Shown here: piece after piece, positions 14,725 through 23,832 of the stretch | How the letters are laid out: every line of letters begins with the position of its first letter | Position numbering within the stretch: position 1 is the first letter of the stretch | Assembly (NCBI GenBank): GCA_964533705.1 | Contig: CAZHMN010000028.1 | Location: 1 to 33,167 of the forward strand | Origin: CAZHMN01 sp964533705 | GTDB lineage: Bacteria > Electryoneota > B3-LCP | DNA: 33,167 bases | Direction of reading: 5' to 3' | The notes under the pieces: generated by a model | Database searches by the model: none | What the model saw: only the letters and a program-made list of their open reading frames with translations | Told to the model about the DNA's origin: nothing | Position numbers and translations under genes: made by a program

Positions 14725-14884
14725 CGTTGTAACTCCAGAATTAATTTGAATTTCAATCCCTAACAAATGCGCTTGACGATTGAAATCGGCGAATATCGGC
14801 CATTTCACATAACCGTCCAATTGTTCTTTTCCGGCCAAATGTCAGATTGCCTAAATCTTTAAGAGGAAATGCAAAAAAAAGCAC

Positions 14885-14911
14885 TTGACTATTAATTAAA
14901 ATTGTTATAAA
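14885..14911 (+). promoter_or_regulatory. Possible promoter for the TonB-receptor operon
   Basis: TTGACT (14885-14890) and TATAAA (14906-14911) lie in an AT-rich stretch, but the spacer is only 15 bases. A second TTGACT at 14970-14975 has TATTAT at 14997, a 21-base spacer, which is too long. The operon promoter is therefore only roughly placed. The leader would exceed 200 bases. Confidence 0.35.
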
Positions 14912-15096
14912 TTTCTCCTGGCCTCGGCAATTGGCCTTTTCTTGTACTACTCTAATTCCCGCACCCCAATTGACTTAAGCTTAATTGTTTTCAAAATATT
15001 ATAGCCGATAAATAGGCAAAAAGTTCCCGCCTTTCAGAGAAAAAACGAGATTTTTAAGATTTTTAGACCTAAATCTCATCTAACGAGAAAGTACTT

Positions 15097-15122
15097 CTCA
15101 GGCGATTCAGATTTTCGCTGAG
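15097..15122 (+). other. Hairpin just before the TonB-receptor ribosome-binding site
   Basis: CTCAG-g-CGA (15097-15105) pairs with TCGCTGAG (15115-15122), eight base pairs with a single bulged G. It ends six bases before the GGAGGT ribosome-binding site (15128-15133), so it could affect translation of the first gene of the operon. Confidence 0.35.
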
Positions 15123-15139
15123 ATTTTGGAGGTAACATC

Positions 15140-18100
15140 ATGGCGCTCATGCACCGTACTCATCCTCTGATGATGACAATAATGATCTGCGTCTTCCTGC
15201 TCTGCTGCTCTTCACTGGCACTGGCGGCCTCAGGGAAAATTTCCGGAACCGTTATCGACGCAGAAAGCAAAGAACCCATCGTCGGCGCGAACGTGGTGTT
15301 GGAAGGAACTCCACAGGGCGCCGCCACCGATCTGGATGGGTATTTTATGATTGTCAACGTCCAGCCGGGCCGCTATGAATTGAAAATCTCCGCTGTGGGT
15401 TATGTACCCCAAAGACAGACCGACGTCCTCGTACAGAGCGACCTGAACACGAAACTGGACATCACTTTAGAACCCACTGTGCTGGAAGCTGCCGAAGAGG
15501 TGACGGTCGTTTACGAGAAACCGGTTGTCGTTCTCGATCAAACCGGTTCGGCTCGCGTCATGACCAGCGAGGATCTATCCAGGCTGGCCATTGATGACCT
15601 CACCGGCGCCATCAGCCGTCAGACCGGTTTTACCATCGATGCTGAGGGCAACATACACGCCCGTGGCGGACGATCCGAAGAGACCTTATTCGTCATTGAC
15701 GGCATGGACGTGCGAGACCCGCTGGTGGGCACAAAAATTGACTTCGACCTGAATAGCATGAACATCGAAGAGCTGCAGGTTCTGACCGGTGGCTTCAACG
15801 CTGAGTACGGTAAGGCGCAATCCGCCATTATTCGCGTGACCACGCGTGAAGGCGCTGAAGACATGTATAACGGACAAGTCGAATATACCACCGATAACAT
15901 AATTGACAATTCTTCCTTTAACACCGATCGAGCGGAACTCTCATTCGGAGGCCCCTTCCCCGGCACGAAAGACCTGCTGGGCAAACCCATCACCTTCTTC
16001 TTCTCAGGTACAGCCGAACTCACCGATACTTATACCCCCTTCGATCAAACACGATCCGATAACGACTACATGGGCATAGGAATCGACCTACCGGAACGCA
16101 CAGAAAATGAGTTCTACAGCTCAATAAAACTGGCCTATCAGCTCGCAGATGACAAAAAACTGACGTTGACTGCCAATGAATATTACAAGAAATGGGATAT
16201 CTATCCCAACGGTGAAGGGGGCGTTGGCGGCAACTACGGATGGCAGTATAAATACAACACCCAGAACCGCCCCTGGGCTGATAACAAGCGCGGCCAGGTC
16301 AACCTGAACTTCACCCATCAAGTCAGCGACAGGAGCTTCTACGAAATCCAGATCGGGCGATTCGAAACCCGAAGTCGCGTGCAACCCGGCGGTGGAGTTA
16401 ATCCCGGAGATTTCACCCTCGAAGACGAAATCGAGGATGGATACAATTTCTATACTGATGTTGACGGCGACGGTATCATTGACGTGGCCGACCAGGAAAA
16501 GCACATCCCCTTTAACGGTTTCGTGGACGCCAACATGAACGGTCAGTACGACGGCGAGGGCGAAGGCTATGAAGACCTAAACGGCAACGGACAGTGGGAT
16601 CGCGGCGAAGACTGGATTGATTTGAACAACAACGGTATCTACGACTATGCTGAACCGTGGATCGACCGCATTAATCCCGATACCGGCGAAAATAACGTCG
16701 GGCAATATGACCCCTGGGATGATTTCACCGACCTGAATGGCAACGGAGTGTGGGACGGAGACGAACCGCAGCTCCCAGAGCAAGATTGGAATCAAAATGG
16801 TCGGTGGGATGGGGAAAGATACTGGGATGCTAATGGAAATCTGCAATATGACGGATGGGGCGAAGGGTATTACGACGCTAACCTAAACGGCGAAATAGAC
16901 CGTAAAATGTGCTTCCAAGACGATGAAGATACGGCCGAACCCTTTTGGGACGGCGATTTTTACTATGATACTGGCGAACCCTTCATTGATTCACCAGACG
17001 AATTTGGCTTCTACAACGGTACCTATGATCCCGGTGAAATCTTCTTCGACCTGCCCAGTTCCAACACCAGCCCCTTCTTCGGTGGTACAACCATTTATGG
17101 ACCTCCGCAGCTAAACGGACAGTATGATGGCCCCAACAACTACTTCGACGAATACGAACTCTTCACCTACCCCGCTACACTGCAATTCGGCTACGACCCG
17201 ACTATGCCGGTCCTATATACTTTTGATCCAAGCCAACACGGCGCTGACTGGCCCGCCAACTACTGGTTTTACATCCCAGGGAAATCAACCTGGTACAATT
17301 TAAAAGATATGAGTGAAGGAACTGACAATTACAAAAGCCGCGCTTTCAATCCACCGAACTTCCGGTACGATGAAGGTGAGCCGTTTATTGATTACAACGG
17401 CAATGGGCAATGGGATGGCATAGATTATTTCCTGAACCCGGGCCAATATGACGAGAACGCCTATTGGTATAACCGTCGCACCCTGGAATATTCCTTGAAG
17501 TTCGACTTCACCAGCCAGATCTCCAAATCACACGAACTCAAGTCCGGAATGGAATTAAAATATCGCGAAATGTCCATGCATTCCATCCAGGGACCCGATC
17601 AGCCCTACACCAACACCGACGTCCCCTTGCCGGCAGGAAGCCCCTGGCCGGATCGAGGCGACATCCGGGATTTCTACGATTACAGCCCCTGGGAAGGCGC
17701 CTTTTACATTCAGGATAAGATGGAATTCGAAGGGCTGATCGTCAATGCCGGTCTACGCGCCGACTTCATCATCCAGGACCCGGATCTGGTTGACCAGAGC
17801 AAACAACAGGTTGCGGAAGGTCAGCCGGGAGCTGTGCTGGCAGAACGAGGCACCTACCAACTGGCACCGCGCCTCGGTATCTCCCACCCCATCACTGATC
17901 GTTCCAAGCTTTACTTCAACTACGGCCACTTCTACCAGGCACCTCAGTTCCAGTATTTCTTCAAATCGAACTCCGGTAATATCCTGCCAGGATCTTTCGT
18001 AGGGAATCCCAACCTTGAATATGAAAAGACCGTCCAGTACGCTCTGGGCGTGCAGAATCAGGTTACCGACGATCTGGTTTTCACCCTGGAAGGCTACTAT

Positions 18101-18844
18101 AAAGATATATACGGGTTGATTTCAACCATTCCGGAATACATCGTCTCGGGCTATACGCTCGACCGCTACGTGAACCTGGATTACGGCCGGGTGCGCGGTT
18201 TTGAGGTCTCCATAGACAATAACTTCTCCAAGAACTTCCAGATCTCTCTGAAGTGGGACTTCTCCTATGCCTATGGAAAAGCCTCTTCCGCCCTGGCCGC
18301 ACAAGAGTACCGGCTCAGCAACGTCCCGGTGAATATGGATGAACATCCCTTGAGCTGGGATGAAACTCATAAGATCAACGTCTTTTCATCGTTGATCTAC
18401 CAGAAAGGCGAGCACCCCTATCTGTTCGGTTTTAAACTGCCGGATAACTGGCTGCTGACCCTCGAATGGCGTTATGGATCGGGCGAACCTTATACGCCCA
18501 GCCGCTACACGACAGGACTGCCTACCAACCAGATTCCGGAGAATAGCGCTCGCTATCCCTGGCATGAAGTTACAAACGTGAAATTCGAAAAGTACTTTAC
18601 TCTGAAGGGCAGAACGCATCTGATGGCGGGCATTGACGTCAGAAATCTCTTCGACACCGAGAACGTTCGTGAACTGTACGGGGAAACCGGCAATCCTTAT
18701 GACAGCACCCACCCCGAACACTATGACAGCGCATATAGTGAACCGTACCCCGGTCCCTATAACGTGGGTACAGAATACGACCACAATCCGCGGAATTACG
18801 ACCCGCCGCGGCAGATCTTATTTAGCTTAGGAATCACCTTCTAA
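15140..18844 (+). CDS. TonB-dependent receptor with N-terminal carboxypeptidase-regulatory-like domain and calcium-loop-like insertion
   Basis: This outer-membrane receptor would import a ligand with energy from TonB. The signal peptide ends near residue 30. Residues 31-115 form a carboxypeptidase-regulatory-like domain ('SGTVIDAESKEPIVGANVVL', 'GYFMIVNVQPGRYEL'), and about 135-235 is the plug ('HARGGRSEETLFVIDGMDV', 'GGFNAEYGKAQSAIIRVTT'). The barrel fills the rest and ends QILFSLGITF with a terminal Phe, as expected. Between about residues 439 and 760 lies an Asp/Asn/Gly-rich insertion with at least nine loops of the form DxNxNGxxD (for example DLNGNGQWDRGED, DLNNNGIYD, DYNGNGQWD), like EF-hand or dockerin loops. 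It is probably an extracellular loop domain. Length is 1234 residues. The start has GGAGGT six bases upstream. It opens the seven-gene run; the ligand cannot be deduced. Confidence 0.93.
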   Translation: MALMHRTHPLMMTIMICVFLLCCSSLALAASGKISGTVIDAESKEPIVGANVVLEGTPQGAATDLDGYFMIVNVQPGRYELKISAVGYVPQRQTDVLVQSDLNTKLDITLEPTVLEAAEEVTVVYEKPVVVLDQTGSARVMTSEDLSRLAIDDLTGAISRQTGFTIDAEGNIHARGGRSEETLFVIDGMDVRDPLVGTKIDFDLNSMNIEELQVLTGGFNAEYGKAQSAIIRVTTREGAEDMYNGQVEYTTDNIIDNSSFNTDRAELSFGGPFPGTKDLLGKPITFFFSGTAELTDTYTPFDQTRSDNDYMGIGIDLPERTENEFYSSIKLAYQLADDKKLTLTANEYYKKWDIYPNGEGGVGGNYGWQYKYNTQNRPWADNKRGQVNLNFTHQVSDRSFYEIQIGRFETRSRVQPGGGVNPGDFTLEDEIEDGYNFYTDVDGDGIIDVADQEKHIPFNGFVDANMNGQYDGEGEGYEDLNGNGQWDRGEDWIDLNNNGIYDYAEPWIDRINPDTGENNVGQYDPWDDFTDLNGNGVWDGDEPQLPEQDWNQNGRWDGERYWDANGNLQYDGWGEGYYDANLNGEIDRKMCFQDDEDTAEPFWDGDFYYDTGEPFIDSPDEFGFYNGTYDPGEIFFDLPSSNTSPFFGGTTIYGPPQLNGQYDGPNNYFDEYELFTYPATLQFGYDPTMPVLYTFDPSQHGADWPANYWFYIPGKSTWYNLKDMSEGTDNYKSRAFNPPNFRYDEGEPFIDYNGNGQWDGIDYFLNPGQYDENAYWYNRRTLEYSLKFDFTSQISKSHELKSGMELKYREMSMHSIQGPDQPYTNTDVPLPAGSPWPDRGDIRDFYDYSPWEGAFYIQDKMEFEGLIVNAGLRADFIIQDPDLVDQSKQQVAEGQPGAVLAERGTYQLAPRLGISHPITDRSKLYFNYGHFYQAPQFQYFFKSNSGNILPGSFVGNPNLEYEKTVQYALGVQNQVTDDLVFTLEGYYKDIYGLISTIPEYIVSGYTLDRYVNLDYGRVRGFEVSIDNNFSKNFQISLKWDFSYAYGKASSALAAQEYRLSNVPVNMDEHPLSWDETHKINVFSSLIYQKGEHPYLFGFKLPDNWLLTLEWRYGSGEPYTPSRYTTGLPTNQIPENSARYPWHEVTNVKFEKYFTLKGRTHLMAGIDVRNLFDTENVRELYGETGNPYDSTHPEHYDSAYSEPYPGPYNVGTEYDHNPRNYDPPRQILFSLGITF

Positions 18845-18909
18845 TAGTGCCGGCCTTCGCACCCTCGGAGCGAAACACCGGGATGCGCCGGTAGTTGTAG
18901 GAGCATACC

Positions 18910-20826
18910 ATGAAGATAAGGGCTATCTTTTGGCTGATCCTCTGTGCAGCCATAATCTGGGCTGGCTGCACGTCTAAAGACGTAGAAACCGTATCTGGTC
19001 CGGTCTATACTGGAACGCAGATTGAGGGCGAGATAACCGAAGACATCACCGCAGCTCAGAGTCCCTACTGGGTAACCGGAGATATCACCATCCCTGCTGG
19101 AGCAACCGTGAGGATCGAACCGGGGGTGGAGTTGAGATTCGACGGTCTGCACAAATTCCTGGTCCAGGGTCACCTCGACGCGGTCGGAACGGCTGAAGAA
19201 AACATCGTCTTTACTTCGATGGAAGGCGCCCTCGGATCGGGCGATTTCGGCCAATGGCGAGCCATCCTATTCGATACCGGCGACGACGTTTCTGAGATGG
19301 CGTTCTGTACTGTTCAGTTCGGTGCCGTCTGGGATTCGACTGAAAGATACCCGGTATATCCCGAGGGCAGTGATTCTGTCGGCATGTGGCTGAATGGGGC
19401 GGTGATCACCTGGAATTGTAGCCCCTTCATCCACAACTGCACCATTCTGGCCAATGGCTATCATGGAATCTACTGCATTGGAGATGGCAGTGATCCCTAC
19501 ATCTTGAACAATAACATATATGAAAACGACGGCGATGGCATCCGCTGGGAGTTGGGCGCCGCAGCCGAAGTGTGGTATAACAACAGCTTTGAGAACAACG
19601 CCCGCCAGTTCGCCACCGAGGCGGTTCCCGAACTCGGCGTTATGAGCCAATTGAACGCCAATCGAGACTCTTGCGACTTTCAATACAATATCAGGAAAGA
19701 TCCCAGATTTATAGATTTCGAAGTGCAGGATTATACCCTGCACTCCTGCTCTGCGCTGATCGGTGCAGGAAAGGATACCCTCGATTCTAACGGCCATATC
19801 GGTTCAATCCCCTATTACCTCGGAGCGACCGAATTGCGGGGTCCAATTGGCGGTACGGTCATTACCGCGGCTGCCAGCCCCTGGACGGTTAGCTGCAATG
19901 CCTTCATCGAGCCGGGTGAAACTCTGATCGCCGAACCGGGAGCAGTGGTTCTTTTCGACGATATCTATTACCTGCGCATCGCCGGCCTGCTCCAGGCCGA
20001 AGGCGTAACCTTCATGCCCGCCGACACGATTGACGCCGGAGCGAAGTGGGAAGGCATTATAATGACAGCAGACGCCGATCCAAATTCGTACATCAGGGAC
20101 TGCGTCTTTGATAAAGCCTCCACCACCATGAAAGAGGAACCCTACGGCGGTGCCATCACCCTTCAGGGCGTCTCACCTGAAATCAGCGGAAATACTTTTC
20201 TGGATTGCGAACATTCCGCCATCAGCTGTCAGAACGGTGCCGCTCCCGAAATCACCTGGAACGTCATAGACGGTTTCGGCGAAGTCGCCATCAACTGCTA
20301 CAATAACTCGCATCCCAAAATCGAGCACAACATCATCCGCAACGGCAGCGGGTACGGCATTCTCTGCCAGAAGTTCTCTTCACCCTCGGTGAAGACAAAT
20401 CTGATTTACTCCACGCAATCAGTGGGGATCAAATGCGTCAATAACGCCGCTCCTTCAATCCAATATAACACCATCGCCGGTCACGATTATACGGGGCTGA
20501 AAATTGATGATCATTCCAATCCTTCGGTGATCAACAATATCATAGCATTCAACGGCTCCCCGGAATGCTGGTCGGTGAGTGGCTGGGGCTGTGGGATTAA
20601 CGTTAGCGGATCATCGGTTCCGACGATAAGCTATAACGACGTTTACCAGCCGGCAAACCAGGGGATTGCAACCGCAGGGATCACGCTGGATGAAACTAAT
20701 ATCAGCCTCGATCCTCTTTTCGAAGAGATGGAGGCGGGGAATTTTCATCTGCAGTCGGGATCGCCCTGTGAGAATGCCGGTTCGGACGGGGGTGAGATCG
20801 GAGCTTATGGTTTGGGCGATTGGTAG
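18910..20826 (+). CDS. Right-handed beta-helix lipoprotein
   Basis: A lipoprotein signal ends in IIWAGC (Cys20). Residues about 45-100 form a capping module ('SPYWVTGDITIPAGATVRIE', 'PGVELRF', 'LDAVGTAEENIVFTS') that recurs, altered, near residue 310 and also in the 1440-residue protein downstream. The rest is parallel beta-helix (PbH1) coils with Asn-ladder patterns such as 'NGYHGIYCIGDGSDPYILNN' and 'NNSHPKIEHNIIRNGSGYGI', ending in 'FHLQSGSPCENAGSDGGEIG'. Such folds occur in pectate lyases, adhesins and surface proteins; I see no clear catalytic residues. There is no sorting domain, so surface placement, if any, would be through lipid anchoring. The start has TAGGAG six bases upstream. It follows the receptor by 65 bases. 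Confidence 0.87.
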   Translation: MKIRAIFWLILCAAIIWAGCTSKDVETVSGPVYTGTQIEGEITEDITAAQSPYWVTGDITIPAGATVRIEPGVELRFDGLHKFLVQGHLDAVGTAEENIVFTSMEGALGSGDFGQWRAILFDTGDDVSEMAFCTVQFGAVWDSTERYPVYPEGSDSVGMWLNGAVITWNCSPFIHNCTILANGYHGIYCIGDGSDPYILNNNIYENDGDGIRWELGAAAEVWYNNSFENNARQFATEAVPELGVMSQLNANRDSCDFQYNIRKDPRFIDFEVQDYTLHSCSALIGAGKDTLDSNGHIGSIPYYLGATELRGPIGGTVITAAASPWTVSCNAFIEPGETLIAEPGAVVLFDDIYYLRIAGLLQAEGVTFMPADTIDAGAKWEGIIMTADADPNSYIRDCVFDKASTTMKEEPYGGAITLQGVSPEISGNTFLDCEHSAISCQNGAAPEITWNVIDGFGEVAINCYNNSHPKIEHNIIRNGSGYGILCQKFSSPSVKTNLIYSTQSVGIKCVNNAAPSIQYNTIAGHDYTGLKIDDHSNPSVINNIIAFNGSPECWSVSGWGCGINVSGSSVPTISYNDVYQPANQGIATAGITLDETNISLDPLFEEMEAGNFHLQSGSPCENAGSDGGEIGAYGLGDW

Positions 20827-20880
20827 GGTCGGGTGCCTGTAGTAGAGTTACCCACAGCAGAGCTGTGGGGCACCCGCCTA
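20824..20880 (+). other. Long nested hairpin containing the stop codon of the beta-helix lipoprotein gene
   Basis: TAGG (20824-20827, including the TAG stop) pairs with CCTA (20877-20880), CGGGTGC (20830-20836) with GCACCCG (20870-20876), and CCCACAGC (20851-20858) with GCTGTGGG (20862-20869), with a 14-base bulge on the left side. No T run follows. It may protect or process mRNA inside the operon, or be one copy of a dispersed palindromic element. Confidence 0.6.
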
Positions 20881-21014
20881 CGGTCAAGGTGAGTGGTAAC
20901 TATAAAAAATCGAAACTGAAAATTCAATGGAAGATTTACTATAAACCCAATTCCTGGGCAGGAAGATACCATTCCTGAGGGAGGTGATTTTCTCCCTAAT
21001 GGAGGTTGACGAGC

Positions 21015-23795
21015 ATGATGAAGAATCGGATACCTTTCAGTCTGATCATCGCACTGATGACTCTGGCGACGGTGGCCAACGGGCGCGATGATCGCCCCAT
21101 TATCGAAAAATACAGCTACCCACAAACGGCGATCTCCAACATCAACCGCTGCAACCGAACGCACCGCAAGGGAAACATCTGGCTGACGATCACCAACTGG
21201 GGGTTCTTCGGCAATTACGGCCCCAATGACACCGATGCGATGGAAGACCCTGAGTTTCCCGGCACCTGGGCTCCCCAGTGCGAGTATCCGGGCAATTCCG
21301 ACGTGCAATACCTTTTTATGGGTGCCATCTGGGTTGGTGCATTGGTGCAGGAAGGTGGTTTTGAATTCCCCCGAGTCACCGTCGGTTCCGAAGGTTGGAC
21401 CGGCCCGAGTCGCAATAACTTCGAATTCGAGCCCGGCGAGGCCGGCGGCCTGCCCCAGGAAGAACACGGTATCAGGGAGCGAAGCACCATCCCCAACTCC
21501 TATAACCGCCTTGGTGAATATGTCTACGACGAAAACGCTATTGCCGAACAGGATTTTGTTGCCGTTTATGCGGATACCCTGACGGAACAATTCTGGACGG
21601 GCACCGACATCATAGACGGCCCTCACTTCCCCCTGGGAATTAGAGTCGTACAGAAATCCTACTCCTGGTCTTACAACTACGCTCAGGAGTTCATCCTGAT
21701 AGACTATGAATTCGAAAACATCGCCTCCAACTTCCTTAAAAACTTGTATGTTGGGCTATACGTTGACGCTGACGTCGGCTGGGAAGGTGAAGGGATCTGG
21801 CATGAAGACGACGTCTGTGGCTTCCAGCAGTGGTACTACTACGAACGCCGTACCCCCGAAGGGGCCTTAGTTCCCGACTCGCTGATCATCAATACCGCCT
21901 GGATCGCTGACAATGACGGCCGCCCCGACGGCGTTACCGGGGGAACCGATTTCACCTGTCCAGCCGTGACGGGCGTCCGGGTCGTCCGCGCCCCCAATCC
22001 CCGACTTGAGACCTCCTTCAACTGGTGGATTTCCAACGGGGATCCCGACCTGGATTTCGGGCCCGCCTGGGATGATGACGGCTCCGAAGGCAACTGGACG
22101 CAGATCTACGGAACCGCCAACGGCGACGCCCGCAAATACTTCGTGCTGTCCAATGGTGAATTCGATTACGATCAGGTGTACGTCTGGGATGAAGATTACA
22201 TCGCCGAACATCCCCAATACGTTTATGATCCCGTCACAGGCGATTCCGTCCGCCACGACTGGAAACTGGCGGACATCACCTACGCCAGAGACCTGGCCAA
22301 CGGATACGATACCCGCTATCTGCTTTCCTGGGGTCCGCTGGGCATCTATGACCATACCGACGAGGCCGGAAACGATATCTATCGTTTAAATCCGGGTGAG
22401 AAGTTTCACATGACCCTCGGGTACATCGCCGGAGCGAATTTCCACACCTCTCAGGATCCTCAGGGAGACGTCAGCGGAACGAACACCATCATTGATCCCA
22501 CCAAGTTCAACTTCGCCAACCTGCAGTATAACTCGGCCTGGGCCGCCCGGGTTTATGACAACGAAATGGTGGACACCAACGGCGACGGCTGGTACGGGGA
22601 AGACATCGGCAACGATGGACTTTATGCCGCCAACATCGGCGACCCCGTCATTTATTTCGGACATGATACCGGATATTTATACCCGGGTCCCGATGAAGAT
22701 GGCAGTGAGCGCAATGGCAAACTGGATCCCCAGGAAAAAGCTTACATTGACGCCATGACCTATTTCCCCGAATTCGCTTATGACGAACGTTACGGCGAAT
22801 TGAACATCGGCTATATGAAGGACAACAACGTCCTGGATCCCGGTGACGGCATTCCCGACTTCAAGGGCCCGCCGCCGCCGCCGATCCCGGAACTGTCCTA
22901 TGAGCCTGGAGAGGACTACATACTGCTGCGCTGGAAGAATAACGCCGAAGATCCCAATTACTTCGACCCCTTCTCGCAGGTTCAGGACTTCGAGGGCTAC
23001 CGCATATACGTGTCCAACACCGGCCTCGAGTACGACTATCAACTGCTGGCCGAGTTCGACAGGGTGGACTTTGCCTACTACAGCCTGAACGATTCTCTGG
23101 CCTCTTATCCCGATATTTATACGAACCTGCCCGCAGATTCAACCTTTACAGATAATGTCACCTACTATCGTAAACCGGTCAACGCAAACTCAGGGTTCAA
23201 CGCTATCATCGAGACTGACAGCACCTACGTTTACAAAGTGCTGAACGCACACGCCTTCTATCCCAGGTACTACTCGGTAACCTCATTCGATTACGGTGAC
23301 CCCAAATCAGGCACCGAACCGCTGGAAACCGCGCGAAATGCCAATCGTATCTATGTCGCACCCTCCGGTTCACCAGCGAATAAAGTCATGGTGGTTCCCA
23401 ATCCCTATCGTGCCTATGAAGACTATACCCAGGCCTATGTTGAAACCAGTCCAGGCTCTGGACTATCCTGGGAGAATCAGGATGACGGCACGCCGGAATT
23501 CTTCCCCCAGACTGACCGCCGCATCGAATTCATCAATCTGCCGACGAAATGCCTGATTCGAATTTACACCATTGCCGGAGATCTGGTTCAAATCATCCCC
23601 CATACCAACGAAACTCCGCTGAACACCTTGGGCGATCCCAACTCAGGTTGGGTGAGTGATTATTCCGAAGGCTGGGATTTGAACAGCCGCAACGGCCAGC
23701 AGGTCGTCTCCGGCCTCTACCTCTTCGCCGTGGAAGATCTAACCGAAGGTAATAAAGGAAATATAGAAGTCGGCAAGTTTGTCATCATTCGGTGA
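21015..23795 (+). CDS. Large secreted protein with a FnIII-like domain and a divergent C-terminal sorting domain
   Basis: I do not recognise a named family for the main part. A signal peptide (about 1-22, ending VANG) is followed by about 590 aromatic- and Asp/Asn-rich residues, with motifs such as 'NIWLTITNWGFFGNYG', 'YLFMGAIWVGALV' and 'WSYNYAQEFILIDYEFEN'; calcium-loop-like DTNGDGWYGED occurs near 520. A fibronectin III-like unit covers about 618-740 ('EDYILLRWKNNAEDP', 'FEGYRIYVSNTG'). The C-terminal 135 residues resemble the FlgD/type A sorting fold ('VMVVPNPYR', 'IRIYTIAGDLV', 'QQVVSGLYLFAVED', final GKFVIIR) but with an insertion and an NPYR instead of NPFN motif. ATG at 21015 is chosen because GGAGGT lies eight bases upstream; an in-frame TTG at 21006 overlaps that site. 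Length is 926 residues. Confidence 0.82.
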   Translation: MMKNRIPFSLIIALMTLATVANGRDDRPIIEKYSYPQTAISNINRCNRTHRKGNIWLTITNWGFFGNYGPNDTDAMEDPEFPGTWAPQCEYPGNSDVQYLFMGAIWVGALVQEGGFEFPRVTVGSEGWTGPSRNNFEFEPGEAGGLPQEEHGIRERSTIPNSYNRLGEYVYDENAIAEQDFVAVYADTLTEQFWTGTDIIDGPHFPLGIRVVQKSYSWSYNYAQEFILIDYEFENIASNFLKNLYVGLYVDADVGWEGEGIWHEDDVCGFQQWYYYERRTPEGALVPDSLIINTAWIADNDGRPDGVTGGTDFTCPAVTGVRVVRAPNPRLETSFNWWISNGDPDLDFGPAWDDDGSEGNWTQIYGTANGDARKYFVLSNGEFDYDQVYVWDEDYIAEHPQYVYDPVTGDSVRHDWKLADITYARDLANGYDTRYLLSWGPLGIYDHTDEAGNDIYRLNPGEKFHMTLGYIAGANFHTSQDPQGDVSGTNTIIDPTKFNFANLQYNSAWAARVYDNEMVDTNGDGWYGEDIGNDGLYAANIGDPVIYFGHDTGYLYPGPDEDGSERNGKLDPQEKAYIDAMTYFPEFAYDERYGELNIGYMKDNNVLDPGDGIPDFKGPPPPPIPELSYEPGEDYILLRWKNNAEDPNYFDPFSQVQDFEGYRIYVSNTGLEYDYQLLAEFDRVDFAYYSLNDSLASYPDIYTNLPADSTFTDNVTYYRKPVNANSGFNAIIETDSTYVYKVLNAHAFYPRYYSVTSFDYGDPKSGTEPLETARNANRIYVAPSGSPANKVMVVPNPYRAYEDYTQAYVETSPGSGLSWENQDDGTPEFFPQTDRRIEFINLPTKCLIRIYTIAGDLVQIIPHTNETPLNTLGDPNSGWVSDYSEGWDLNSRNGQQVVSGLYLFAVEDLTEGNKGNIEVGKFVIIR

Positions 23796-23832
23796 GGCTT
23801 AAAACAAAAAACTTAGTAGTTCGGAGCATCCC

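Larger units (their letters stand above)
14364..15139. other. 776-base AT-rich region between the propeller-like gene and the large operon
   Basis: It contains a perfect ATCGCAT-GCCT-ATGCGAT hairpin (14431-14448), a small acidic gene on the - strand (14513-14671) with a sigma-54-like promoter (14709-14724), and then the promoter and leader region of the TonB-dependent receptor (14885-15139). It is noticeably richer in A and T than its surroundings from about 14860 to 15120. Confidence 0.6.

Noticed and set aside
14970..15002. TTGACT with TATTAT before the TonB receptor as a promoter
   Set aside because: The spacer is 21 bases, outside the working range for sigma-70.
16577..16846. A - strand open frame through the calcium-loop region
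   Set aside because: It is the antisense shadow of the repeated Asp/Asn/Gly codons in the receptor gene and has no gene-like start.
21006..21014. TTG at 21006 as start of the 926-residue secreted protein
   Set aside because: The TTG overlaps the GGAGGT ribosome-binding site, whereas ATG at 21015 is correctly spaced and leads straight into the signal peptide.
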